15,265 nucleotides of DNA from Candidatus Hydrogenedentota bacterium (GTDB taxonomy: Bacteria > Hydrogenedentota > Hydrogenedentia > Hydrogenedentiales > GCA-2746185): positions 1 through 15,265 of the forward strand of contig DTSJ01000111.1 in NCBI GenBank assembly GCA_012965445.1, written 5' to 3'. Made by a program: the position numbers and the translations under genes. The notes beneath the pieces are model-generated. The model saw nothing but the letters and a program-made list of their open reading frames with translations. It did no database searches and had not been told where the DNA came from. Positions 7,777-15,264 of the stretch are shown in pieces (position 1 is the first letter of the stretch; each line of letters opens with the position of its first letter).

Positions 7777-9537
7777 GTGAGTCGTATTTTTCATGAGCGC
7801 GCGCTGGCGGCTGGCGTGGCATTTATCCTTTTCGCAGCTTCGACCACCTCGTACGGGCAGGGCGCGATCGACATAGATTCCGAAGTGCTGTATCAGACCG
7901 ACGCGACACAATCAGGCACGACGGCGTATGTTGCGATCAGGATTAAACTTGAACACGGCTACCATGTAAACGCGAATAAGCCGCTTGAGGATTTTCTGAT
8001 TCCGACTGTTGTGACCGTGGAAGCACCGGATGGGATTTCATTGTCTGAGGTGGTGTATCCTGAACCGATTGAAATTGTCACAGGGGGATCGCCGACACCG
8101 ATGGCAGTATACGAAGAGGAATTCGTTGTCGGTTTGGCGATCGATGTTGCGGATTCGGTAAAGCCGGGCGCGCATGATTATACGATTGGAATACGTTACC
8201 AAGCGTGCAACGATAAACAGTGCCTGATGCCGCGAACACTGAAAATCAAACAGCCCGTCAAGGTCGTCGCTGCTTCGGCGCCATTGACCGGACAACACGC
8301 AGCGGTATTCGCGGGAATCAATTTTACGGGCAACACGTCAGTCATTGAAACGATCCCAGAGCAGCCTTCGGCGGACATCACAGAAATCGCCGTTGCTGAA
8401 CGCGATGTGATGGGGCTGCTTGATCAATTCGATATTCTGGGTACGAGCACGTTTGAGAAGACGCCGGGCTTCTTGCAGTTCATCGAAGACGCGAAAGCCG
8501 GTAAAAAATCCGAGGGAATGTTCGAAGGAAAAGGTCCCATTGTAATCGTACTGCTTGTGCTCGCTGGCGGGCTCGCACTCAATCTTACGCCATGCGTCCT
8601 CCCGCTGGTTCCAATCAACCTAGCGATCATCGGCGCGGGCGCGCAGGCGGGTTCACGTTCGCGCGGATTCGTACTCGGACTCGCATATGGACTGGCTATG
8701 GCATTTGTCTACGGCGTACTTGGATTAATTGTCATATTGACGGCGGGAACATTCGGCACGATCAACGCGTCGCCGTGGTTCAATATCGGTATCGCGATTC
8801 TCTTCGTGTTTCTTGCGCTCGCTATGTTCGACGTGATTCAGATCGACTTTTCGAAGTACCAGTCGAACCTTAATCTGGCTAGCAAGGGCAAGAAGGGCAG
8901 CTTACCGCTCGCCTTCGGAATGGGCGGTGTATCGGCGCTGTTGGCGGGAGCCTGTGTGGCACCGATTGTTATACAGGTCATTGTGTTTTCGAGCGACCTC
9001 TATGCGAAAGGCACGACGATGGCTTTGAGTCTTCCGTTTTTTCTGGGGCTGGGGATGGCGATTCCCTGGCCGCTTGCCGGGGGGGGCATGAGCGTGATGC
9101 CAAAACCGGGTGCATGGATGATCCGGGTCAAACAGGCGATGGGCGTGTTTATCCTTGGTTTCTCGGCTTACTATGGTTATCTGGGATACAAGATTCTTGA
9201 CAGCCGGAATGTTGATACTGAGGCTGTCGCCAACAGTGCTCAGGAGATGCTAGAGGGTGGCTGGACGCCTAGTATGACTGCAGGGCTGGAAGAAGCCTTG
9301 GCCGACGACAAGGTAGTGATTGTGGATATGTGGGCGACGTGGTGCAAAAACTGCCTGATTATGGATAAAACGACGCTGAAAGATGCGGATGTAGAAGCTG
9401 CGCTGGAGGATTTTGTGAAAATTAAGTTCCAGGCGGAGGATCTTGATGCGTCGCCGGCCAACGAGATTTTGAAGCATTTTGAGGGTATAGGATTGCCTAC
9501 TTACGCGATATTGCGGCCGAAAAAGGTGGAAAATTAG
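7777..9537 (+). CDS. dsbD: Thiol:disulfide interchange protein DsbD
   Basis: This inner-membrane reductase moves electrons from cytoplasmic thioredoxin to envelope proteins. The 586 residues show the full three-domain plan. A signal peptide (about 1-27) is followed by the N-terminal periplasmic domain (about 30-165) with the pair C144/C149 in YQACNDKQC. A membrane core (about 253-472) has the pair C273 (NLTPCVLPLVP) and C393 (GACVAPIV). The C-terminal thioredoxin domain (about 495-586) has WCKNC (C523/C526) and cis-Pro574. All six redox cysteines are present, so it should be functional. Translation starts at GTG, with GGGAG nearby that overlaps the DUF255 stop region. The 12-bp gap indicates an operon. 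A 250-residue stretch before the core contains an acidic linker without a recognised fold. Confidence 0.96.
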   Translation: MSRIFHERALAAGVAFILFAASTTSYGQGAIDIDSEVLYQTDATQSGTTAYVAIRIKLEHGYHVNANKPLEDFLIPTVVTVEAPDGISLSEVVYPEPIEIVTGGSPTPMAVYEEEFVVGLAIDVADSVKPGAHDYTIGIRYQACNDKQCLMPRTLKIKQPVKVVAASAPLTGQHAAVFAGINFTGNTSVIETIPEQPSADITEIAVAERDVMGLLDQFDILGTSTFEKTPGFLQFIEDAKAGKKSEGMFEGKGPIVIVLLVLAGGLALNLTPCVLPLVPINLAIIGAGAQAGSRSRGFVLGLAYGLAMAFVYGVLGLIVILTAGTFGTINASPWFNIGIAILFVFLALAMFDVIQIDFSKYQSNLNLASKGKKGSLPLAFGMGGVSALLAGACVAPIVIQVIVFSSDLYAKGTTMALSLPFFLGLGMAIPWPLAGGGMSVMPKPGAWMIRVKQAMGVFILGFSAYYGYLGYKILDSRNVDTEAVANSAQEMLEGGWTPSMTAGLEEALADDKVVIVDMWATWCKNCLIMDKTTLKDADVEAALEDFVKIKFQAEDLDASPANEILKHFEGIGLPTYAILRPKKVEN

Positions 9538-9573
9538 GGAATTGCGGCCGTTTTGGCGTATTTACGGGTAATT

Positions 9574-9579
9574 TATACT
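9574..9579 (+). promoter_or_regulatory. Candidate -10 element for scpA
   Basis: TATACT lies 91 bp before the scpA start, with only a weak TTGGCG-like -35 about 15 bp upstream. If used, the transcript would carry the stem-loop at 9614-9653 in its leader. Confidence 0.3.
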
Positions 9580-9613
9580 CGACATTTGGGTCTTGAGCCT
9601 GTATGCTTTGGCT

Positions 9614-9656
9614 AAAGAGGCGGGGGATTTCTTTAGGTGGATCTAGCCTCTTTTTG
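9614..9656 (+). terminator. Stem-loop with T run between dsbD and scpA
   Basis: AAAGAGGC (9614-9621) pairs perfectly with GCCTCTTT (9646-9653), and the right arm runs into a TTTTT tract. The 24-base loop is long for an intrinsic terminator. The structure sits just before the scpA ribosome binding site (GGGGA, 9656-9660), so it either ends the dsbD transcript or acts in the scpA leader. Confidence 0.4.
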
Positions 9657-9669
9657 GGGATAGTCATAA

Positions 9670-10548
9670 ATGGCACAGGTGCATGAGTTTACAACTGGCG
9701 CACACGAAGACACAGTTACGCAGGCTCAAAAGGATTCTACTCCTACAATGACTGTCGTTGCGGAAAAGGAGTATATTGTTGACGAAGCCACGGACGCGGT
9801 GTTGCGGCTGCATCTGGACGAGTTCGAGGGGCCTCTGGAAGTCTTGCTGTACCTTATCAAATCGCAGGAAATCGATATATTCGATATCCCGATATTGCAG
9901 ATTACCGAGCAGTATCTGAAATTCCTTGAGCTGATGGAGGAGGAAAATCTCATCGTTGCGGGGGATTACCTTGTCATTGCCGCCACGCTCATCCAGATTA
10001 AGTCCAAAATGCTCATTCCGATCGAAGCTGACGAGGATGAGGAAGAGATTGACGAAGACGATCCGCGGATGGAGCTGGTGGAGAAACTCATCGCTTACAG
10101 GATGTACCGGGACGTAAGCGAAAGGCTGAAAACGCTTGAGGCGGAACGATCTGACTGGTTTACGCGTAATGCAAAGCCGAGAGTTGAGGACTTGGGACCC
10201 GATCCTGATGCGGATTACATCGATGCGACGCTATACGACCTGAGCCAGGCCTTCAAGGGTGTGCTGGGCTTTCTGAAAGAGGGAAAGGCACACGAAGTGG
10301 AGGAAGAAGAGTTTTCTATTGACGACAAGGTGGATTATATTCAGACGATACTGGAGATGCAGGAAAGTGTCGAATGGACGGATCTCGTCAAGGTATGCGG
10401 GGGTCGGGCGGAAATCATTTGCACGTTTCTGGCGATACTTGAGCTGTGCCGAATGCGTGTGATTTCGTTGAATCAACATGCGATCCACGGGAACATACGT
10501 GTGTTCAGAAGGCGTGAAGAGGAATCTGAATCGGTGAACGTGGCGTAG
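9670..10548 (+). CDS. scpA: Segregation and condensation protein A
   Basis: This is the kleisin subunit that bridges SMC heads in the bacterial condensin and acts in chromosome compaction and segregation. The 292-residue protein has the N-terminal kleisin signature LDEFEGPLEVLLYLI (about 49-63), then KSQEIDIFDIPILQIT and the helix LVIAATLIQIKSKMLIP (101-117). It continues through an acidic linker (DEDEEEIDEDD) to a C-terminal winged-helix region (about 235-285) ending ISLNQHAIHGNIRVFRR. The first 40 residues are a poorly conserved extension. A later ATG at 9748 would remove most of it, but only ATG 9670 has a good ribosome binding site. No scpB follows, although scpB is often adjacent; it must lie elsewhere or be absent. 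Confidence 0.95.
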   Translation: MAQVHEFTTGAHEDTVTQAQKDSTPTMTVVAEKEYIVDEATDAVLRLHLDEFEGPLEVLLYLIKSQEIDIFDIPILQITEQYLKFLELMEEENLIVAGDYLVIAATLIQIKSKMLIPIEADEDEEEIDEDDPRMELVEKLIAYRMYRDVSERLKTLEAERSDWFTRNAKPRVEDLGPDPDADYIDATLYDLSQAFKGVLGFLKEGKAHEVEEEEFSIDDKVDYIQTILEMQESVEWTDLVKVCGGRAEIICTFLAILELCRMRVISLNQHAIHGNIRVFRRREEESESVNVA

Positions 10549-10774
10549 TTTGCGGTCCGATTAAGGGTGTTGGGCGATGAGAATGGGTGTGGGCTGACTG
10601 TGCGGAAATCGTGGATGGTGCTATTTTCTTGACACCTGTGGTATTAGTAGGAAAAGACGGTTTCTTGTAGATTCGGAGTACACCATTTTCCGGCTCTTTC
10701 GCCGGATTGTCAACGTATAACCATACATCGATTACGTCAATTGCATCGTCGAAGTCGCCACCTGATATCATCAT
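10505..10774 (-). CDS. Possible small protein of unknown function
   Basis: This 89-residue frame starts at ATG 10774, with AGGGGG (minus strand, 10782-10787) seven bases upstream, which is a near-ideal spacing. The N-terminal half is acidic and hydrophobic (MMISGGDFDDAIDVIDVW, then VDNPAKEPENG). The C-terminal half is rich in Pro, Thr, Ser and His and looks low in complexity. The last 44 bp overlap the 3' end of scpA on the other strand. I recognise no family. It may be real or chance, and the ribosome binding site is the main support. Confidence 0.3.
   Translation of the reverse strand: MMISGGDFDDAIDVIDVWLYVDNPAKEPENGVLRIYKKPSFPTNTTGVKKIAPSTISAQSAHTHSHRPTPLIGPQTTPRSPIQIPLHAF
10689..10706 (+). 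terminator. GC-rich hairpin downstream of scpA
   Basis: TCCGGC (10689-10694) and GCCGGA (10701-10706) form a perfect 6-bp stem with a six-base loop, about 140 bp after the scpA stop. Only TTGT follows, so it is at best a weak terminator. It also lies inside the possible small minus-strand gene. Confidence 0.25.
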
Positions 10775-10780
10775 GAGCAA

Positions 10781-10994
10781 TCCCCCTGTCGTTGCAGCCG
10801 CTTGATGCGCGAGCAGTGTTGATCTATGTTTCTATACAAGATATACCACATAAATCTTGATTTGTCAGGTAGTGGATATTGAATAGCCATATCTCCTGTG
10901 GTTCTCAGAGTTATTGGCGTACCCGACACTTGTTAATTGCGAAACGCAATGTTACTTTTAATGTGAGACGTGTTGGGAAAGGAAAGGGTTTTGA
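10781..10994. other. Non-coding leader region before the zinc ribbon-Mu F gene
   Basis: No gene is seen here apart from the ribosome binding site of the possible small minus-strand gene at its left end. The right part carries the inverted repeat at 10936-10950 and a purine-rich ribosome binding site (GGAAAGGAAAGGG, about 10978-10990) before ATG 10995. Confidence 0.4.
10936..10950. promoter_or_regulatory. Inverted repeat upstream of the zinc ribbon-Mu F gene
   Basis: ATTGCG-AAA-CGCAAT is a perfect 6-bp inverted repeat flanked on both sides by GTTA. It lies 45 bp before the start codon, just after a TTGTTA (10930-10935) that could act as -35, so an operator role is possible. No regulator is identified. 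Confidence 0.3.
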
Positions 10995-11750
10995 ATGATT
11001 GAGATGGATTGTCCGCACTGCAATCATCCACTGCGGATCGGTGACCAGTATGCGGGACAAAACGGCAAGTGTAAACACTGCAACGGGAAAATTGCTGTAC
11101 CCACTCTTGACAACGCTACTCAATCCGTGTCTGGGGTCGAGGGAACTGAAATGGCTCCGACAGATTCAATCGATGTCTGGCGAAAATCCTGGAAGACGTA
11201 CGTACCAACTCCGCAGTTGAAGAAGATCGAACAGAAGATTGATGCGAACATTGCGGACGGGAATTCGCCTGAGGCTTTATGGGAGAAGCTGGAGGAAATT
11301 CAGCAGCTGAACGTGGAGCAAGCGTTGATTCTAAAAGAGTACAAGGTGAGCCTGGTTGCCCGGGGCGTTAAAGAAGATGCTTTGGTTTCGAAAGTGGAGG
11401 AGAAGCATGCTTCGCTGCTTTGTGAGCATAGAAAGAATATTGCCACGGTCGAGCAGCAGATAGCGCTGCAGGCGACCGAGCTTGCAAAAGCGAAACGGGG
11501 CGGTAAGGGTTACAAGGTCTGGATTACAATTGGCTCAGATCTCAGTTCGGACGAGGATGTGGCCAACGAAGCGCAGGGGTGGATTCCAGTTGATGAACTT
11601 TTCACGTCGGGCGACCTGACACCTCCCTCGCGTCCGGGCTGTCGATGTACTGTTCGGTATCGCGGCAACGCGCCTGATGAGACTGGAAAGGTAAGGGTAG
11701 AAGAGAGAATCCGGGCAACGGCGGACGCGCGTAAAGCGATGGGGCTTTGA
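10995..11750 (+). CDS. Zinc ribbon protein with phage Mu F-like C-terminal domain
   Basis: This 251-residue soluble protein has no signal peptide. Residues 6-29 form a CPHC...CKHC zinc ribbon (C6, C9, C26, C29) followed by GKIAVP, a leader domain common in planctomycete proteins. Residues 60-165 are helical and charged. From about 144 to 223 the sequence follows the C-terminal pattern of phage Mu F / SPP1 gp7 head-morphogenesis proteins. It reads NIATVEQQ near 148-155 (usually IARTE), KVWITIGSD at 174-182, GWIPVDELFTSGDLTPP at 195-211 and PGCRCTVRYR at 214-223. The central CxxC of that family is replaced here by SSDED. In phages such proteins act in capsid assembly; here no other phage gene is near, so a domesticated or toxin-like role is possible. 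The Mu F link is made by eye from motifs. Confidence 0.75.
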   Translation: MIEMDCPHCNHPLRIGDQYAGQNGKCKHCNGKIAVPTLDNATQSVSGVEGTEMAPTDSIDVWRKSWKTYVPTPQLKKIEQKIDANIADGNSPEALWEKLEEIQQLNVEQALILKEYKVSLVARGVKEDALVSKVEEKHASLLCEHRKNIATVEQQIALQATELAKAKRGGKGYKVWITIGSDLSSDEDVANEAQGWIPVDELFTSGDLTPPSRPGCRCTVRYRGNAPDETGKVRVEERIRATADARKAMGL

Positions 11751-11783
11751 GAACCTGTACAAAGAGCTGCGCTAGATTCGTCA

Positions 11784-12611
11784 CTATCGGTTCTGTATGG
11801 TTTTACGTTTGATTGCTAATAGGCCGATAACGAAGATCAGGACGAACCAGAGTCCTGGTCTGACGGTCGGGGTGGAAACGGCAGGAGGTCGTGCAACAAT
11901 TTGGAGAAATGGGCGGGAGTTGGTTGATTCGGAGGAGTAGAATTTCTTTACGCGCTGACGGGTCCCTTCTATGGTGCTGATGATGATCCAGCCCTGATTG
12001 GAGGCAGGAGAGCTTACCCACTGTTGCACGTCATTGATCATTCCTTGTGAGGTCCAAGTAGCAACAGTACCAGCTGTTCCTGCCGCAGCGACGGCACTCA
12101 GTGAAACGACGAAATCTCCACCAGTAACCGCCCAGAGCGCGGAGTTGTGGTGTCGCGACAGCCAGGTGGCATCGCCGGTCTGTGCGGTGTCTCCGAAGCC
12201 TCCTCCCGACGGCCCGATGGCGCTTCCTTCGCCCCAAGAGTCTGTCACGCGATGCAAGGTGTAGTCGATATTTCCGAAGTTTCCGCCAGAGGACTGGACG
12301 GTGAACGTGAGTGACACGTTCTCGACAATCCAGTTGGAGGGAATAGTGGAGATGTCTGCGCGGAGCAATGCGCGGCGATGTTGTCTATTTCCGCCAAAGT
12401 CGAGATTCTGAATCGTGCCTGAGAATATCCCTGGTGTGCCGCCTCCGGCGTTTTCCGATTCAGAGAAAATCGTTGTGTCATCGAATCCTGTGTAGCCTGT
12501 TACGCCCTGCTCGAATGTGAACACCTGAGATTGAGCAACGGCGTGTGTATTTACAAGAAGTAGAATTGCGACGGATAGGGCTGGAACAGAACCGAGTATT
12601 CCGCTAAACAT
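11784..12611 (-). CDS. Secreted DNRLRE-like protein with C-terminal membrane anchor
   Basis: This 275-residue exported protein has an N-terminal signal peptide (about 1-27, ending AVAQ). A beta-rich body (about 50-240) resembles DNRLRE domains: a leading Gly-Asn-Arg region (FGGNRQHRRALLRAD), then SNWIVENVSLTFTV, TDSWGEGSA and a closing SRPFLQIVA. The C-terminus has PTVRPG, a hydrophobic helix (LWFVLIFVIGLLAI) and basic KRK. This tripartite tail is like IPTL/PEP-CTERM sorting signals but does not match a named motif exactly. The gene starts 11 bp after the DUF1501 stop, with AGGAT eight bases before ATG, so it is the third gene of that operon. The likely site is the cell surface. Function is unknown; DNRLRE proteins are often structural or carbohydrate-associated. 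Confidence 0.72.
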   Translation of the reverse strand: MFSGILGSVPALSVAILLLVNTHAVAQSQVFTFEQGVTGYTGFDDTTIFSESENAGGGTPGIFSGTIQNLDFGGNRQHRRALLRADISTIPSNWIVENVSLTFTVQSSGGNFGNIDYTLHRVTDSWGEGSAIGPSGGGFGDTAQTGDATWLSRHHNSALWAVTGGDFVVSLSAVAAAGTAGTVATWTSQGMINDVQQWVSSPASNQGWIIISTIEGTRQRVKKFYSSESTNSRPFLQIVARPPAVSTPTVRPGLWFVLIFVIGLLAIKRKTIQNR

Positions 12612-12622
12612 TCAGGGACATC

Positions 12623-13981
12623 CTATTCGGATTCGATACGGACGTTCTTCGAAATTGTCTGGGGAGTATCGATGATCGTGCTGCCGGTTTTCAACTTGAC
12701 CGTACCGCCGTTCACGACTTTGTTCACGCCGCCGGAGAGTGCCTGAAAGGGACGTGAGTAGGAGCCTGTTTCTGCTCCGAAATAGTTTTTATCTACCCCC
12801 CCGATAACACCTTCGCCGCCCATCACGAAGAGAGAGTTGGCAGTACCGTGGTCTGTGCCCCGGCTACCGTTTTCTTGAGGTCGCCGACCAAACTCGGAAA
12901 ATGACATCAGTACGATGCGGTCGAGATGTCCGCTTGCCTGCATGTCGGACAGGAACGCGTTAAGCGAGGCATCGGCCTCCTCCAGGAGTCTGGCGTGATC
13001 ACCAAGATTGGCCGGATCGGGCGTACCTCCATCTAAGCCGAACTGGTTGGCGTGGGTATCGTATCCCCCCTGCTGCACAAAGAATACTTTGGTGTTGAAT
13101 TGGTCTGCTCTGACAATTTTGGACACCATTTCGAGGCCCGGTCCCATGGTGTTGCTGGGGATAGGCAAGGTATTGGCTCCGTTGCCGGGATACTGATTGA
13201 TGAGTGGAATTAAGCTGGCGATCGCCATGTCGTCAACGGAGGCCTGGGTGATGTTAGAAGTGCGCTGGATGAAATCGAGATCGGAATTTACCGTTACGGT
13301 CAGGTTGTTGAGTGAATCGATATAGGTATTTATGTGATCGCCGAGCACGGCTGGAGTCGCTGCGTCGATAGTGTAGGAGTCGAAGCTGCTAACGGCCGGC
13401 GGAAAATAGTTGATGCTTCCCGAAAGGGTGAGCGGAAGTTTTACCAGCCCGTTGGCTATCATGGCGAGGGGTTCAATGTTCGACGGAGGCGCACCGCTGC
13501 ACTGGTTGTCGAAAAAGCGTGAAATCCATCCCTGTGAGGTAGACAGCGAGCTGGAAGGAGAAATCCCCAGTTCCCACAGATCAGTGCCGGTAAAGTGTGA
13601 CAAACTCGGATTCGGATAACCCACGTTTTGAACAATGGCAACGTTTCCGGAGTCATACCAACTTTTAAGGAGGGACAGTTTGGGATGGAGCGCATTGAGG
13701 CCGTCACCCAGCTGGAGGCCGGAATCGATGCGAAGATTCTGGCGCAGTCCACCCTCGTTCTCAGGCAGATAGTACTTTGGATCTGTATAGGGGATGACAG
13801 TATTGAGTCCGTCGTTCCCCCCGGCCTGCTGGTAGATGACTAAAATGCGGTCATCGGGTATGCCTGCGGTGCAGGCCGCCTGCGCGGATTTTGACAACCA
13901 CAGAGGAACGGTCGATGCAGCGCTGAAGTAGGCCAAGCCCGAAAGACTCGTCTGCAGAAACTCGCGTCGACTCTGTATCAT
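12623..13981 (-). CDS. DUF1501 family protein with Tat signal
   Basis: This 452-residue protein is probably exported folded by the Tat pathway. It has SRREFL at residues 4-9, a hydrophobic stretch and AQA near 33-35. DUF1501 proteins resemble the alkaline phosphatase/sulfatase superfamily. Diagnostic motifs are QQAGGNDGLNTVIPY (51-65), LHPKL, GGYDTHANQ (305-313), SEFGRRPQENGSRG (362-375) and TDHGTAN (376-382). After YFG near 400 the familiar TTDFR-type end is missing, and the last 45 residues are instead unusual and Gly/Val/Thr-rich. This could be a divergent end or an old truncation. The gene lies 20 bp after the DUF1800 stop, with AGGTGA before ATG. That pairing is the usual planctomycete arrangement, and the two are thought to act together, though the role is not established. 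Confidence 0.92.
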   Translation of the reverse strand: MIQSRREFLQTSLSGLAYFSAASTVPLWLSKSAQAACTAGIPDDRILVIYQQAGGNDGLNTVIPYTDPKYYLPENEGGLRQNLRIDSGLQLGDGLNALHPKLSLLKSWYDSGNVAIVQNVGYPNPSLSHFTGTDLWELGISPSSSLSTSQGWISRFFDNQCSGAPPSNIEPLAMIANGLVKLPLTLSGSINYFPPAVSSFDSYTIDAATPAVLGDHINTYIDSLNNLTVTVNSDLDFIQRTSNITQASVDDMAIASLIPLINQYPGNGANTLPIPSNTMGPGLEMVSKIVRADQFNTKVFFVQQGGYDTHANQFGLDGGTPDPANLGDHARLLEEADASLNAFLSDMQASGHLDRIVLMSFSEFGRRPQENGSRGTDHGTANSLFVMGGEGVIGGVDKNYFGAETGSYSRPFQALSGGVNKVVNGGTVKLKTGSTIIDTPQTISKNVRIESE

Positions 13982-14001
13982 TGTAGAATCACCTTTCTCT
14001 G

Positions 14002-15264
14002 CTACTTTAGTTGGTACGCCGGCATGGTCAGCATCACCTGCACGAGCGATCCTATTTTTCTTCGCTTCTGCGCCACGGTGTTCCCGGAGATGTCTGAGAC
14101 GGGCAGTTCGTCTAGGAAAGTAGTCAGCGTGGTCGTTTCCTCAGTTGTCAACGCAGCATGAAAAAGCATATCGCCTATGAGTGAAATCATTCCGGTATGA
14201 TCGTCGTACGCGACGGGCAGGGCATCCAGCCAATCGACGTTTTTGTTATACAACGAAGCGGGTACTTGAAGCATAACCTGTCCGACTTCATTGGCGAAAT
14301 TGTACCGTGCAATCAACGCGCTGGAACTCATCCAATTCCTGCCGTGCAGCCATCCTGCCACATCGGGAGGTTCGAACAAAGTCATCCCCATATCTACACA
14401 TGCTCGCTGGAAGCCGAAATCACCTACGGATGCGAATTGGACGGCATCAAGCGATCGCATAGCACCTACGACGAAGTCAGGCGGGGTTTTGTACATATTG
14501 AAGCGATTGCTGGAGTCGTAGAAATAGGCCGACCGAAACAGCTTGCCGAAGGTGGCCTTTAAGTCGTAGGGGTATCTTCGAGCAGGATAGGTCCCGGCAT
14601 CGTCGTCGATCATGTATTCGGCCAGTTCGAGCACTACCGGGTCAGGGGGACTCAGTTGAATTTCGTGATCGACGAACCAAGTGAGGATTTTCCAAGACAT
14701 GTATACTGCGACAACAGGCAGCTGATCGTAGGGCGGATCGAGACCCTGATTTTTGTTCACAATTAAATTGATCACGTCGACCGTTTCTTGTCCTGTCATG
14801 TCTTCAGTCACGGTCTGACCGAACACTTCTTTGTTTCCTGTCTTATGATTGTCGGGAATGAATCCGCTGGATGTGTCGTAGTTGGTCTCGCACAAAAAAT
14901 TCGGAAAGCTCTCACCTGTGATGCATTTCGCGATCTCAAAGATATCCAGCTCGCTGTAATTGCCGACGCCCAGTGAAAACAGTTCCATCATTTCACGGGC
15001 AAGGTTTTCCTGGGGCTTGCCCTTCACGTTAAGAAAATTGTCCAAGTAGACGAGCATGGCCGGACTTAGAACGATGGAAAGCAGCAGGGCTTCGAAATTG
15101 TTGAAACCTTCGGTTCTATAGAGATTATTTTGATCCAGCAACAACTCTATAGCCATCGTGTGTTGGCGCAGGCGGTCGTAGGGAAGCGTTCCTGAAGTAC
15201 ACGGCTGATCTTCCCCCGGGGGCAGCAAACCGCCGGGATCGCCGTCGTTACCTAGATTCACATA
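14002..15264 (-). CDS. DUF1800 family protein (5' partial)
   Basis: This is the C-terminal part of a DUF1800 protein; the frame is still open at the window edge, and the GTG at 15261 is only an internal codon. About 420 residues are visible. Family motifs include NFEALLLSIVLSPAMLVYLD, NVKGKPQENLAREMMELFSL and GVGNYSELDIFEIAK near the start. Later come the GQTVTEDMTGQETVDVI region and FEPPDVAGWLHGRNWMSSS near the C-terminus. The N-terminal signal and the first motif block are missing from view. Function is unknown; DUF1800 genes are regularly linked to DUF1501, as here. It is the first visible gene of the operon and ends at TAG, 20 bp before the DUF1501 start. Confidence 0.9.
   Translation of the reverse strand, partial: YVNLGNDGDPGGLLPPGEDQPCTSGTLPYDRLRQHTMAIELLLDQNNLYRTEGFNNFEALLLSIVLSPAMLVYLDNFLNVKGKPQENLAREMMELFSLGVGNYSELDIFEIAKCITGESFPNFLCETNYDTSSGFIPDNHKTGNKEVFGQTVTEDMTGQETVDVINLIVNKNQGLDPPYDQLPVVAVYMSWKILTWFVDHEIQLSPPDPVVLELAEYMIDDDAGTYPARRYPYDLKATFGKLFRSAYFYDSSNRFNMYKTPPDFVVGAMRSLDAVQFASVGDFGFQRACVDMGMTLFEPPDVAGWLHGRNWMSSSALIARYNFANEVGQVMLQVPASLYNKNVDWLDALPVAYDDHTGMISLIGDMLFHAALTTEETTTLTTFLDELPVSDISGNTVAQKRRKIGSLVQVMLTMPAYQLK

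Noticed and set aside
10629..10634. TTGACA after scpA as a promoter
   Set aside because: The sequence 17 bp downstream is AAAAGA, and no gene follows on that strand at the right distance.
10995..11750. Prophage or prophage remnant
   Set aside because: No portal, terminase, capsid, integrase or attachment-like repeat is seen; the neighbours are scpA and a DUF1501 operon.
11998..12264. Plus-strand open frames opposite the DNRLRE and DUF1501 genes
   Set aside because: They lie entirely within well-supported minus-strand genes with good starts and family motifs.
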